Shown here in pieces: positions 26,421 to 38,400 of a stretch of 64,000 nt of DNA. Origin of the DNA: Polytrichum commune (lineage: Eukaryota > Streptophyta > Polytrichopsida > Polytrichales > Polytrichaceae); NCBI GenBank assembly GCA_950295325.1, contig OX485804.1, forward strand, positions 45,942,001 to 46,006,000. The letters are read 5' to 3'. The position numbers were made by a program, and so were the translations under genes. Position 1 is the first letter of the stretch, and the number at the start of each line of letters is the position of its first letter. Under the pieces are notes generated by a model. The model did not search any database. It was not told the DNA's origin and saw only the letters and a list, made by a program, of their open reading frames with translations.

Positions 26421-26548
26421 GGTAGTTGAAATCGAGTGACAGTCGATTTTGAGTGACAATTGAATTTGAGTGACAGTGAAATTTGATTGACAATGGATTT
26501 TGAGTGCCAATGGATTTTGAGTGCCAATGGATGTTGAGTGACAGTTAG
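26421..26548. repeat. CACTA right subterminal repeats, about 17-bp units
   Basis: Seven tandemly spaced copies of a TTTGAGTGACAATGGA-like unit (variants GAGTGACAGT, GAGTGCCAAT, GATTGACAAT) at 16-19 bp steps, with looser copies to about 26660. In En/Spm-type elements such subterminal arrays bind the accessory transposition protein. That role here is inference. Confidence 0.7.
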
Positions 26549-27102
26549 ACGTCACAAACACTGAATTCCGCAAGTCACATGAATTTGGGCATTAGTGTAG
26601 TTGGGTTATGGCTGAACATGTCTGACAGTCGACTGTGAATTGCAATGTGGATGACAGTTCAGGCGCATCTTGCAATTAATTCCAGATGCGCCAATTATGA
26701 GTAGGTGCATTCATGATCAGGGCTAGGCATGAACACATGGCATGGCATTGGCCAGCCAACTATAAAGAATTACAGAAGACACAATTGTGCAAGATGCATA
26801 CAAGTTATGTGACGATAATGTTATGTAATTGCAGCAGATAGTACATGCATACTACAAGGTAGGTGTTCCCAATCAACAAGTGAATGATTTGGCAATGCAA
26901 ATTACAGATACAAATTGGAATTCCCGGGCAATGTATACCATGAATAGTGCCGTAGGTATACAGTCATAATTTTGGAGGACAATTAATTGCACGCAAGTGC
27001 TTACACTACTGGTGGGAAAATCATCAATGAATGCAAAAGCAGTTGGAACCTTGAATGACAATGACTCAAAATTAGAATTTAGTAAAAAAAAAAAAACCCC
27101 TT

Positions 27103-27173
27103 CAAAACAGTGGTCAAAAGAACCGTAATGGGAAAACGACTACGGTTCTTTTTTACCATGTTTTCTACTAGTG
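27103..27173. repeat. CACTA right terminal inverted repeat
   Basis: 71 bp ending TTTTCTACTAGTG, followed by target duplication ACG at 27174-27176 and then by copia RNase H sequence that continues the frame ending at 5539. Confidence 0.95.
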
Positions 27174-27176
27174 ACG

Positions 27177-27880
27177 GGAGGCCTCGTGGAAGGAGAGTAC
27201 GTAGTTCAACATGATTTGTGGACGTAGCGGTCACGGTCTACTTGGTGGAGCGCCATGAGATCGGTGCGCTGTATTTTATGAAGATATAGCCGGTTTGAGA
27301 CTTGCCTGAAACGGGGTTTGTCTTGAAGCCAGAGTTTGCGTATCCAATAATGTCACTGGAAGTATCCTTGCAGAAGTGTAGGCCGAGATCCTCCGTGCCG
27401 CGGAGGTAGCGCAGGAGATGCTTGAGGCCCTGCCAATGCCGGGAGGTTGGTTTCTGACTGTGACGCGCGAGGACGTTGACGGCGAATGAGATGTCGGGAC
27501 GGGTATTCGTGGCGAGGTACAGTAGAGCTCCAACTGCGGCTAAATACTACGGTTTGTTGATCTCCTCCTCGTTGTCATCTGCTGGTCGGTAGGGATCATC
27601 TTCAGTGCGACTCTTGCCAATTATGGGAGCTAAAAGCGCATTGGCATTGCCCATGTTGAATGAGCGGATTAGTTTCTTCACATATGTTTGTTGATGAAGT
27701 AGTAAGCTCCCATCTGCATAATGTTTAATCTGTAGTCCAAGACAATAGGATGTGCGCCCCAACACTTTCATTTCAAACTATTTGGTTAGTAGGTTTTCCA
27801 TAGGCTTACTCAAGGTTGGGGTGCCAATAGAGTTTAAGTCATTGACATAGACTGCGAGGATGACAAAACCGGTGGTGTCT
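27177..27880 (-). pseudogene. Copia reverse transcriptase/RNase H, 3-prime half
   Basis: Minus-strand frame containing FVILAVYVNDLN (the RT catalytic region, with VND in place of the usual VDD), CLGLQIKHYADGSLLLHQ, then TRPDISFAVNVLA and LLRYLRGT, typical of copia RT into RNase H. At least two in-frame stops occur (a TAG near 27550, another TAG near 27240), so it is decayed. It belongs to the 45-kb copia element. The frame crosses the CACTA insertion point. At about 27880 the sequence switches abruptly to a plus-strand RT fragment. Confidence 0.85.
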
Positions 27881-28250
27881 TAGTAGCTCAAGGTTACACA
27901 CAAAAACCTGGGATTGATTTTGAACAAACATATTCCCCTCTTATGGATAGCATATCCTTCCGGTACCTCCTAAGTCTAGCCATCCAAATGGCATTAGAAA
28001 CCCGTCTCCTCGACGTAGTCACAACCTATCTCTACGGTGACTTAGATGCCCAAATTCACATCAAACCTCCTCCAGATCTCCTACCAAACACTACACGTGC
28101 ACAACCCATGCGCTTCTCTGGATTGAGGATATGCAAAGCCCTTTATGGCCTAAAGCAAGTAGGCCAGGCATAGTACCATCACCTGAAGTCCTTCTTGATT
28201 TCTCATGGGTTTCAAACTCACCCCGCCCCACCTTGTGTCTTCGTCCTACT
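27881..28250 (+). pseudogene. Copia reverse transcriptase, N-terminal part, opposite orientation
   Basis: Plus-strand frame with LVAQGYTQKPGIDFEQTYSP, LETRLLDVVTTYLYGDLDAQ and ICKALYGLKQVGQA, then a TAG, then YHHLKSFLISHGF. This is the RT part that should directly precede the minus-strand RT half ending at 27880. The head-to-head arrangement shows an inversion or a joining of two copia copies. Confidence 0.82.
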
Positions 28251-28362
28251 AATCTCACTTTGAATCTAAGAATGTTACCATGTTTGTCTCGCTTACAAGT
28301 GAAAATCAGTTTGTGTCCTATCGGTTTGGTAATGAGATCGGTGACAAGGAGTCCAAAGACGC

Positions 28363-28732
28363 CTCGTTATCAACACCGTTAGCTCTTCCACTATAGCTCT
28401 TCCATCATAGTTTTTTCTAGCTCTTGCTCTTGCTTTTTTTCACCCTTTTTATGTTCTTTTCTCCTCCTTCTACAACATCTCTCCGTTAACCATAGCAGTC
28501 CACGAGCGTAGAGAACAACCTTAGGATTTCGAATTAGCAACAAAATTGCAAAACTTAGAGATAGATGTGAACAACAACCTTAAAGACGGTAGTGTAACAC
28601 AATTGGAAAGGACAATTACTATAGCCGCATGTATTGTAACCTCATGCACTGTAGCCGCATGCAATTGAGCCCAAATTAACACAGTTGATTACTATAGACC
28701 CCACAGTCATGGCCACGCAACGCCAACCCCGC
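28363..28732 (+). pseudogene. Copia 5-prime leader and gag start, plus-oriented copy
   Basis: This 370-bp stretch (GTTATCAACACCGTTAGCTC... to an ATGGCCACGCAACGCCAACC gag start at about 28710) is the reverse complement of 49572-49943 with roughly 5% differences by eye. It lacks the LTR that should precede it. The gag frame is split by the LTR-like insertion at 28733 and resumes at 30838. Confidence 0.8.
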
Positions 28733-30833
28733 TGTCGGGTAGAGAGGGTTCCGCCTTGGGAAAGCACTGGGCTTTTGGCTGCAACTAGATTTGTTTATCG
28801 GACCGTCGTATCTTCTGGTCTTCAAGAGTCTCGGTCTTCAGTTTCTTCAAATCTTCAAACTCTTTCCCATCGGTGTCGCGCACCTCTCCATGAGGAGTGC
28901 CCGAAACACCATGGGCACAAGGGGGACCCCGGAGTGACACCCGGGACTTGTGGCGCCGTTGGTGAGAGGGCCCAAGTGATCCTAGTGTGGATGAGGTCCC
29001 CAGGCGTTGGGAACGCCTCCCATCCACGAAGACTAGGAGGCACAAGGGTAAGGCCATGAGCTATGCGTAGCTCATGGCGTAGTGATTCTAGAATGCTCAA
29101 GAACACCTCAATCGGAGGTGTGAGCTAGGAGTTATGGCCATTTGAGTGGGGCGCTGTCCCGGGACAGCGCCCTGCTACAGCAGTGCCTGGGAGTGATTCC
29201 CGGGACTGCCAAGGTTCAAACAGGCATAACTTCCTCAAGACTTGCCCGAATGGGGCAAGTGAGGAGTCCATCGGCATCTACGTGAAGCGTAGATGAAGAT
29301 GGAGTGGTTGGTTGCTGGAATCAGACATCATACAAGGAAGTTATGATGGTCTGAAGCTGCTGGGGGCTTCTAGGCCCAGCGGCTAAGGGAAAATGTCCAC
29401 TTGGCCCCAACTCTTGGTAGAGAGACAAGAGGTTGGTTGACGGTGGGGTAGGGGCCCCGCGTAGAGTCCTAGAGGCTTATATGGGTGAGGTGGTGTGGCC
29501 TCACCCACCCGAGGCCGAACGGCACGGCCTCCATGGGCTTTGGCCCATTGTGAGGCCATAGTTGCCTAGTATGCTTCGGGTTGTTGTAGTGTTGCTCCGG
29601 CAACGCGATGATCAACATAAGATTGGACTTCCATGAATGGAAGTCCACATCTAAGGAGTGGTTACCGATTAAAGGGGTGAGTCCCGAAATCAAAGTAGGA
29701 GGGTTGGTTCCCCTCCTATGAACTAATGGTCCGGGGTTAGAGGAGCTAACCATTAGCATGGCGGTATGTGAAGGGTTAGCGACTCGTAACCTTTGCTAGA
29801 ATTGAAAATTGGCAAGATGGTCAAGGGGGGGCTAGCAAGGGTTGCGACAGTCGGCCTATCCTGTTGCAGCTCTAAATGGGTTAAGGATAAGGGTAGGGTG
29901 ATAAGAAACCACATGCCTCAAACGGGTGAAACGGGACGTCAAAACACGAGTTGACGTCCGAAAGATTGGCTCCTAAACTTTCAAACCCACAATGACCAGC
30001 AATCGTGCCTCACCAATGGGAACAACAGAATACAATCTTGTGGGTCATCAATCCCACTTTGTTGTTACAAACACAAAATGGGGTTTTTATGGATTCCCAC
30101 AAAATCCGCAACAAATTTACGATGCAAAAAATCAAATGCGACTAGCCTCCAAATCCGGTTGGGATTCACAGAAATGACAACGAACCACAAGCCACAACAC
30201 ACTTGAATCTTGAGAAGTCTTCAAATCTTCATATGAATACCAAATTGAGCAAATGAGATCTTTACAAAAAGCTAACAATAAGTACTACACTTCCTCAAAG
30301 TTTTGTTGCAAACAAAAGACATGTCCGTCTTCTATGGTCGGTCGAAGTCTCAACCCTTCTTTTTAAGAGCCAACATACCTCCCTCCACTCAAACTAGCAC
30401 AACTTTTTGCTAACTTCAAATCAAGCAAGTGAGATCACTCTAGATAAACAACACCATGAAACACAATTCCTCCATTATTTTTTTCAATTTTTTTTTCATA
30501 AACTCACACACCATCCGCTTCAACCCAAAACCTCTTCTATTCAACAACCTCTTCTCTTACAACCACACCAAAAATAATCCTTTTTCTGAGAGAGACAAAA
30601 TCCCCTTTTTACCTCATCACATGGGCTTATAATCTCTCATTGGTCCAAAAATAAACTAAGAATAAAACAAAAGATAAGACTAAAAGGGTAAACTAAAAAT
30701 AACTAAAAAATAACTAAGAGTAAAAAAAAAGTAATCTATTTCTATTTCCTTTTACTTTCCTCCAAATCAAATAATCACAATGCAATACTAAATAAGTACA
30801 CATTTATATAGTGTACGCATTTACATTACGACA
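28733..30833 (+). mobile_element. LTR-like insertion, TGTCG...CGACA, 2.1 kb
   Basis: It begins TGTCGGGTAGAGAGGG and ends TTACATTACGACA; the outermost 5 bp are inverted repeats. Flanks are CCGC on both sides (28729-28732 and 30834-30837), so the target duplication is 4 bp. Removing it restores the copia gag reading. It holds no long conserved frame. A shorter relative lies at 45742-46897. Both look like solo LTRs or non-autonomous LTR units; the parent family is not identified. Compared with the shorter copy it has about 0.95 kb extra (roughly 28890-29850). Confidence 0.75.
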
Positions 30834-30837
30834 CCGC

Positions 30838-31720
30838 GAGACTCGAACACATTCTTTCTTTTTCGATCCGCTCGAGCTATATGGATCCAATTACTTAGGG
30901 TGGAACATTGACACGCGTGCATACTTGCGTGCAGAGGAACTCGACACCACGATCGCTCCTGCACACGAGGAGGAGATCCTAACCTCACACAAATGACATA
31001 CGCTACTCATCTTGCGTCGACACCTCGATTCTTCACTTCGACAGCAATACATCCAAGTCGAGGATCCTGCCGAATTATGGGCGGCGCTGGCGGCACGATT
31101 CAAGCATGAAGAGACCATTTTTCTGCCACAAGCCCGGAGCGACTGGATCGGCCTCCGCGTAATGGATTTTCCAAATTTCCTCGCATTCAACTCCGAGCTT
31201 CACCGCATTGTAGCCCAACTCCGGCTCTGTGGCGACACCATCAACGACGCCGAGATGATCGATAAGACCCTCTCTACTTTTCCTCCTGCTTGTGCAATTT
31301 TGGTTCAACAATATCGCAACATGAAGTTTACTACACATTCCGAACTCATGTCCTACCTTCTGTTAGCCGAAAAACAACAACAACTGCTCCTCAAGAATGC
31401 AGAGTCAAGGCCAGCTAAGGAGATTCACAACAACGAAGTCCAGATCCCGCTCATGACAACTAGCTCGGCACCCACACCACACCCGAAGCCGGGCAATCCA
31501 AGCAGGGAGTCCCACATCTCCGACGCATCACGCCAAAAACCAAAGGGAAATTAAAAGCCCGAGCACACGTGGAACCGATCTTCCAAACCCCAAAGGTACG
31601 CGAATCATACCAAAACCAACCGATCCTCTCAATCGTTGAGAAAAACAGAGAAGGGAACTTGTCATAAATGCGCCAGAAAATGCCACTATGCTAAAGTCTT
31701 CGAATGACGACACCATCGAA
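30838..31720 (+). pseudogene. Copia gag, plus-oriented copy
   Basis: After the insertion the frame resumes RETRTHSFFFDPLELYGSNYL, the start of a copia gag. It continues with LRRHLDSSLRQQYIQVEDP and RSDWIGLRVMDFPNFL, a UBN2-type gag core. It ends with a degraded zinc knuckle near 31662 (CHKCARKCHYAKVF, final Cys lost). A stop near 30994 and a frame change break it. The gag packages element RNA. Its orientation is opposite to the enclosing copia element. Confidence 0.8.
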
Positions 31721-31887
31721 CACAGCAGGAAAGTACTCTACTCTCTCGTGTCTAATCACTGAGTAATCTAATTTTTTTAGAATATTTGTTTTCCCGGCCT
31801 TCCTACAAGTTGTTTTAGCAATGGAAATATGCTAACAGTCTCTTGCGACAAAGGATATACTTTAGGAGCGTTCCCACTAACTATGAC

Positions 31888-32352
31888 CTAAGGCGGGGGC
31901 TTGGTGGGACTGCCCTCTTCATCTGAAGAAAGTGTAATTACAGACTGAACTCTAACGTTTTCTACAATTGGCGTGTCGAGACCGGGCTCGAGCTTGACCT
32001 TCACATCACGTGGCAGAAGAGTTTGAATGGTGTAGGTAGAGGAACAACGAGGAGTGAGGATCTCAGTAGATGCAGCCATCCGAGAATCAGTGAGGCCATA
32101 CACTCGGTAACTACATGGATAAAGACTCCAAAACAAATTATTGCTCTCATCTCGCTGCGATAACCGACCAAACGTGTGTGTAAGTTCTGACGTCAAATCG
32201 TCAAAAATATCCTCCTCAACACTAATAGTGACCTCTCTGAAGCCGAACCGAATACTCAGACGTTGTAACGTCACGTAAGCTAGTCCGTCCTCTTCTATCC
32301 GAAAGGTAAGTGGGACTCTCACTCCATGTGCATAGAGGACAGCCATCCCCAA
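31888..32352 (-). CDS. Hypothetical 154-aa protein with SUMO-related motifs
   Basis: I do not recognise the family. The ATG-initiated frame is intact. The N-terminal part is predicted beta-rich and hydrophobic (VPLTFRIEEDGLAYVTL, FREVTISVEEDIFDDL). The C-terminus has VKLEPG, matching the SUMO acceptor consensus, and VITLSSDEEG, matching a SUMO-interacting motif followed by acidic residues. It sits between the copia gag fragment and the methyltransferase-like gene, on the opposite strand. It could be a real small gene, part of an unrecognised mobile element, or chance. Confidence 0.35.
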   Translation of the reverse strand: MGMAVLYAHGVRVPLTFRIEEDGLAYVTLQRLSIRFGFREVTISVEEDIFDDLTSELTHTFGRLSQRDESNNLFWSLYPCSYRVYGLTDSRMAASTEILTPRCSSTYTIQTLLPRDVKVKLEPGLDTPIVENVRVQSVITLSSDEEGSPTKPPP

Positions 32353-33649
32353 CTCTGCTTAAGCATGAATATGAGCCATGATGAGGGGAGTGAGGACTTG
32401 CACTAAGAGGAAAATATGAAACATGATTCTAAACATTGTGGGCCATCTATATATTACAAATGGACTGCCAACGACAACGACATGATCCACATGATGGATG
32501 AACTCTGAACGAAAGCTTCACTAATATTTTCAATATGAAAACAACCGCCCTTGAGTCTAAAAATGATGGGTAACGTTGTCACGATATATATAAGTATAGC
32601 GTACAAGTCATGGTAGATATTCTACTCGACAAGCAATTAAATATGATTATTTGGCACCGACTTAAAGTATGATTCATAACTAGGTCTAGAGATAGACTTG
32701 ATGTTTCAAGATAGGAATAGAACGAATGACAAAGACCCAATTGGGCATTAAATATAGGACTGTCCCTCGTGCGAACACTTGTATAAGATCTTGTGATACT
32801 CATTTCCTTGTTTTAGAATCATAAGTTATGGACTCTCGAGTGCCGTAAGATGTGTTCGGTTCAAAGGAGGGTTTTGGGAGTGTTGGAGTAGACATGCTCT
32901 GAAGTAGACATGTTGTTGTTGGTCTTGTTGTATTATATGATAACATTAAATACATATGAATGTGGAGAACGGACAATTTATTCTTGATGCAAAACAACAA
33001 TAAGACATGAGACGTTCATTTTCTATTTGTTTTGCTAATTAATTACCGATTTGATTTGTGCAAATGCTTGACGAAGATGTGTCCGCACATTCACAATTCT
33101 CAACTCCCTTGAAGAAACGCAGACGAAAGGGATCCTCCAAGTACTCGACACGGAAAACATTAGAGCGGTCGAGGATGGGGAAGAATTTGACTAGATTTAC
33201 AAAATGCGGCATAGGTGCCACCACACGATTTCTAACATTTGAAAAAATAGTGGAAGACACGGAACTCCTCAATGAAGGGATTGATATGGAACAACCTGAC
33301 ATCTATGGGAAAGAGGATGTAGAAATTGTTAGTGAAACAAGGCTTGATATCCAAGATAATGAAGAAGAAGTGGAGTCCCAAAACACACTAGAAGTAAGAA
33401 TTTGACCTATTATCTATTGAATGTTAATTTCCTAGTCATTGCCTAGAGTGGAAGTAGAAACTTATTGGTTATTGAATTTAGGGTTTGGAATGGGGTGTTG
33501 GGAAGGAGAGGATGAGTTCTCATTCCGTACGGCCTCACTTGATGGCAAAGAAGGCTCATGGGAGGGGGAACGCCACTATGCCTCTCACCATCACTTCTCC
33601 CCGACCACCAATGTTGCCATGCCGCAGATCAATGCGGAGATCCGTTGGC

Positions 33650-33982
33650 ATGGCCAACGAGCAACAAGTTGGGAACATCAATGAGGTGGTATTGGAGGTA
33701 GTGGAGGAAGGCCAAATGGGAGAAGATGAGGAGAAAGAAGATGAAGACAAAGATGAAGATGAGGCTAGCCAACTAAGGGGGGAGGAAGAAGAAGAAGAAG
33801 AAAGTGGAGGAGAGGGCGAGGAACATGACCCAAATGAAAAGGAGGAAGAGGATCACAGGGAGGAGGAAGAGGAGGAGGCAAATGACAAGGTAGAACATGC
33901 CAAGGAGGACGGCATGAGCGAGGGGGATGATGGAGAAGTGCACAAAACCTCTCCAATCCAGGTTTTCTCCCCCAAACCCTAA
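33650..33982 (+). other. Acidic low-complexity coding-like stretch
   Basis: A purine-rich run encodes long Glu/Asp blocks (for example GEEEEEEESGGEGEEHDPNE). It lies in the first long intron of the methyltransferase-like gene or could be an alternative exon. The frame is open but composition alone explains this, so I do not call a gene. Confidence 0.35.
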
Positions 33983-33984
33983 CT

Positions 33985-35400
33985 TTTTCATTATGGCATG
34001 AGATTTTAGTGTTTCCAAGTCCAATAGGTTACATGTTGATAGTTTAGGTTTTAGGGCATAGTCTGCCCCGATGCTAGTGTTTCCAAGTCCAACAGGCCAC
34101 ATGTTGATAGTTTAGGTTTCGCTTCATTCATTTCAGGTATGCATTTAAGATTGATCAAAATCTGATTTTTAAGTGTACGACAGTCTCCAACTTTAGTTGC
34201 AATCTATGAAAATCATCCGGGAGTTTTAAGGCATAGTCTGCCCCGATGCTAGTGTTTCCAAGTCCAACAGGTTACATGTGGATATGTTTTGCTTAATTGA
34301 TTTCAGGTGGGGTATTTAGATTGATCAAAATCTGATTTTTAAGTGCTTTTAAATGTTCGAACTTCAGCTACTATCTGTTACAATCAACAGGGAGTTTCTA
34401 CGACATAGTTTGTCCCGATCCTAGTGATTCCAAGTTCCATTGATTTCATGTGGAAGTTTTCGAGTTTTGTTTTATTTGAGATTGATCAAAATCTAATTTT
34501 TAAGTGTACGACAGTCTCCAACTTTAGTTGCAATATGTGAAAACCATCCGGGAGTTTTAAGGCATAGTCTGCCCCGATGCTAGTGTTTCCAAGTCCAACA
34601 GGTTACATGGTGATATGTTTTGCTTAATTGATTTCAGGTGTGGTATTTAGATTTATCAAAATCTGATTTTAAGTGCTTTCAAGTGTTCGAACTTCAGCTA
34701 CAATCTGTTACAATCAACAGGGAGTTTCTACGACATAGTTTGTCCCGATCCTGGTGCTTCCAAGTCCCACTGATTACATGTAGATGTTTTCGAGTTTTGT
34801 TTTATTTAAGATTTATGGAAATCTGATTTTTAAGTGTTCGATAGTCTCAAACTTTAGCTGCAATCTGTTAAAATCAACTGGGAACATTGTTTGTCCCGAT
34901 GCTAGTGTTTCCAAGTCCAAATGATTACATGTTGATTACTTAGGTTTTGCTTCATTCATTTCATGTATATTTTTGAGATCTATCAAAAGTTGATATGTAA
35001 GTGTTCTCTAAAGTCTTGACCTTTAATTTGTTATTGTTTCAAACTCAACAGGGGAGGTTTTGGGGCATAGTTGAATTTGATTATAGTTTTCTCAAGTCCA
35101 ACTGGTTACATGTTGATATTTTCATAATATGCTTTATAACCTTCATGTATATTGTATGCATTCCTAAAAAGTTATGGGTAATTTATGAAGAACCTCGACC
35201 TTCAACCTGTCATGTTTTTCAAACTCAAGTAGGGAGGTTTTTGAAGATAGTCACACTTGATCCTAATGTTTCTAAGGTCAAGTGGTTACATGTTGATATG
35301 TCCATGATATGCTTTATTCATCAAAAATATATTGTTTGAATTCATAGCATATTATGAATATCTTGTCTAAATTTGTTTTGGTGAGTTCAAAAAAATTAAT
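33985..35400. repeat. Tandem array of about 150-180 bp units in an intron
   Basis: The phrase CATAGTCTGCCCCGATGCTAG or a diverged form recurs at about 34061, 34236, 34408, 34567, 34738, 34889, 35069 and 35248, followed each time by TTTCCAAGTCCAACAGGTTACATG-like sequence and GATCAAAATCTGATTTTTAAGTG. Spacing is 151-180 bp. At least eight units, increasingly diverged to the right, fill the intron between the first block and the main exons of the methyltransferase-like gene. Confidence 0.85.
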
Positions 35401-38400
35401 TCGATAGGTTTCTAATTATTTATTCTTTATTATGTGGATGTTAATTTTCGAGTTTTTGGAAGACAAAGATCTTGATGCCCGTAGGTTGAAAATAACATAT
35501 TTTAATTCTATCATCAACCAACTGCGGGTGACCCCACATGCAAAATCACGATTTTGTGTTCCATTGTATCGTCTTGTGGTTTTACCGTTGGTTAGACCAA
35601 TCCTTGAAGGTGATGTTCAATTATTAGAAACTGAATTTTCCACTGGCTATAGGGAAGGAGATCGTGTGTTATATGTGTCGATTATCAAAAATGATGGTAC
35701 TTCTCTTGATGTTACGGATGAGACAGTTAGCTCTTGGGACCAACATTGGCAACGTGCAAATCAATGTTTTGAGAAGGAATTGGATAAGGACAAAGATTTG
35801 CATAAATTTAAGGGCAAAATGTTTTATGTTTGGAAGGGTAACCATCGAGTGACATCATGGTTACGCCACATTGAACGCCACATTGAACGCCATCATTCTG
35901 ATGAAGAACACTGGCATTATTCAGTGGATTGTATTTTTTTGGATCCAAAAGGCTCAGTCGGAGTATTCCTCGATGCTATGAATGATGTCAACCGGTTAGT
36001 AACAATTACCAAACTCAACCATTTTATTTGATATTTTTGTTTTTAATGATTTGTATGTTGTGTGCATTGCAGATCCACTGAGAACGATCATGTCAAAACC
36101 AATTTACCCCACAAGATTCATCGCATACGGAATATAGGCATTTTAAAGCTTGATGAATTTAAAGAGCTTATTTCATCTGAGGACTACGCAAATTGCGTGA
36201 AAAAAAAATCAAGAACTACGTGGTACCGGGTATCATTTGATGATTGATGTGTTTGCAACTTTGGTTTATAAGGTATAAATTTAAATTTTTGTTTATTTTT
36301 ATGTTTGATTCAAAAAAAATTAAGTGTGTAATTGCTATTGATGTATGACTCTTATTTACAGAGAGAGGTGGTGACTGCTGCTGATGAGGCATCCAGGTTG
36401 TACAAAGAAAAAACTCCAATAAAAAAACAATCTGCAAAAGGAGAATGGGAGGAAGTGAACAAAGCTACAATTGCAATTGTCAGATCGTTTAGAAAAAAAG
36501 AATTTGACAAGATGCTCGCGGTAACGGATCCTACAAATGGAGATGATTTCATGGTGGAGGTATGTTCTTATACAAACACTTTTAAAATCATTATAATTTG
36601 TTTAAGTTTTTTCGGTTTTAATTTTTGAATGTTGTTGTATGCAGATTAATAAACACTGGACTTCAAACTCTAAACCAGTGTTTGTAAATGAAACTTCCAT
36701 TATTATTTGAAACTTTCGTGAGCTAGGTAGATTTTATAAATGGTGGAATTCTAGTTCTATGTCTCGGATTTCTCTACATTTGACTTCAAATGATACCAAA
36801 AACTCTGAATTAGATGCATGGTTATCAAAAGCATCATTTTGGGCTCAGGTACTTCTATTTTCATTAATGATAAATAAATATTTTACTAAATGCATGATTT
36901 CATATTGGGATGGATTAATGTATTAACGTGTTGATGTGTATTTTGATATAGATGGAAGTATCCGTTGTCAATGAATTTGAATCAATGAAAGATGAAATGG
37001 GAAATATCGAATTCAACACATGCGCGCTATTACTTCCGGATTACATCGAAAAGTGGAGAATTTTGTTATGGGGAAAAACATTTATGACAATAATGGAAGG
37101 AAATCCATCATTTATAAAATCTACCCAGCTCACGAAAGTTTTTGGAGCAGATTCAATCATTAAGCGTATTCTTTATAGGTTGGATATTGTGATGCAATTT
37201 GGTTTTTACTTTACTTATCACTATGATTTATTTTTTATGTTATTTAATTATGAAAGTTCTTTCACTTTGTTTGTGGTATTTATTTTCAGATGATTTTTAA
37301 ATTCCTTGGATTTAAATTCATTGTTGGTATTTACGACGAGAATTGGTGGCGAAGGGTGCTATTCTTGAACAAAATTTGCCTCAATATTGGGCAGCGTGGG
37401 TTGATAAATCCAGTGATCTCTGTATTTTCGAACCATCTCATATGGAAACATGGCCTCTGAGAATTTTGCAATCGTGTCCTTGGTTTTTAGAATATGCACT
37501 TACATTTTGTATTGCAGAAGAAGAAGAAGAAAGAAACTCTGTTGGTGATGATGTTTCTCTTCCAACCTTAACTCCTTCAGAAGTTGTTCATATTGTTGTT
37601 TCAGAGGTTCGTAGAAACCGCAAACGCGGTTTGAAAGTAACTAACACTTCTTCTCAAGAAAATATGGTTCTAAGATCATCATGAACAAAAACACCTATGG
37701 TGTCAGGAGCATGTGCAAGTGAGGATCATGTGGACCTTTCGCAGTATGATAATTGTGTGCAGATGACTGGGATATCAACATTGGAAGTATTGCCTCGGAC
37801 CTCTGCTCAATTTATGTTGGAAAATACTTCCGTTCTTAAGGTTGTCACTGGAGAATCTCCCGGTGTGTTGTTAAAGACAAATAAATTTGTCAAACAAGTA
37901 AGCATTTTGCCAATATTTATATTTTTTCGCATTATCAATTTTGAAAAAAAAAAGTTTGATTATAAGCGATATTGATAAATTTTTGTTGTTTGCAACAGTT
38001 TGATGGTTTGAGAACTACAAATGTGTCCAATGACACATGCCCGCATCGAGGTTTTGATTTGTTAATTGCAGACTTACCTGAAGATCTCTATGTGCCGCAT
38101 ATTTCTTTTCCTCCTTCAGTTGTTCTAGAATGGAATAAGCATAACACCACCGAAATTGAAGCAATATTTGAATTTGCATTTTCGTTCCTTCACGACAATG
38201 CATTCATTTTGTTGTTTATTTCGGAATGTAAACATGTACGTCAAGATGTTCGTACATATTCGGCTACTTACGGTTTCACTTTATTGAAAGATTGGTGGGA
38301 TGTAAATGGCATGAAATTGTGCTCTTGTATCGATGTTTCTGCCACAGTAAGTACAATTTTTCTTCTTAACATTTTCAATGCATTTTGAATTTATGTAAAA

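Larger units (their letters stand above)
5540..27173 (+). mobile_element. CACTA (En/Spm) DNA transposon, 21.6 kb
   Basis: The ends are CACTAGTAGAAAACATGG... and its inverse. The inverted repeats cover 71 bp (5540-5610 and 27103-27173) with one mismatch. The flanking 3 bp are ACG on both sides (5537-5539, 27174-27176), the 3-bp duplication typical of CACTA elements. It sits inside the RNase H region of the copia element, so it inserted later. It carries a TNP2-type transposase gene on the plus strand, a second transposition protein gene on the minus strand transcribed divergently, subterminal repeats at both ends, and captured exons of a host EDEM-type mannosidase. At 21.6 kb it is long for the superfamily. 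Near-perfect ends and in-frame gene models suggest it may still be autonomous, which is inference. Confidence 0.93.

Noticed and set aside
33485-33982. 165-residue acidic frame as an independent gene
   Set aside because: Composition is simple GA-rich repeat; long Glu/Asp runs open such frames by chance and no domain is visible.
34050-35270. Regularly spaced repeats that could resemble a CRISPR array
   Set aside because: Units are 150-180 bp, diverged, with the whole unit repeated and no unique spacers, in a eukaryotic intron. This is an ordinary tandem repeat.
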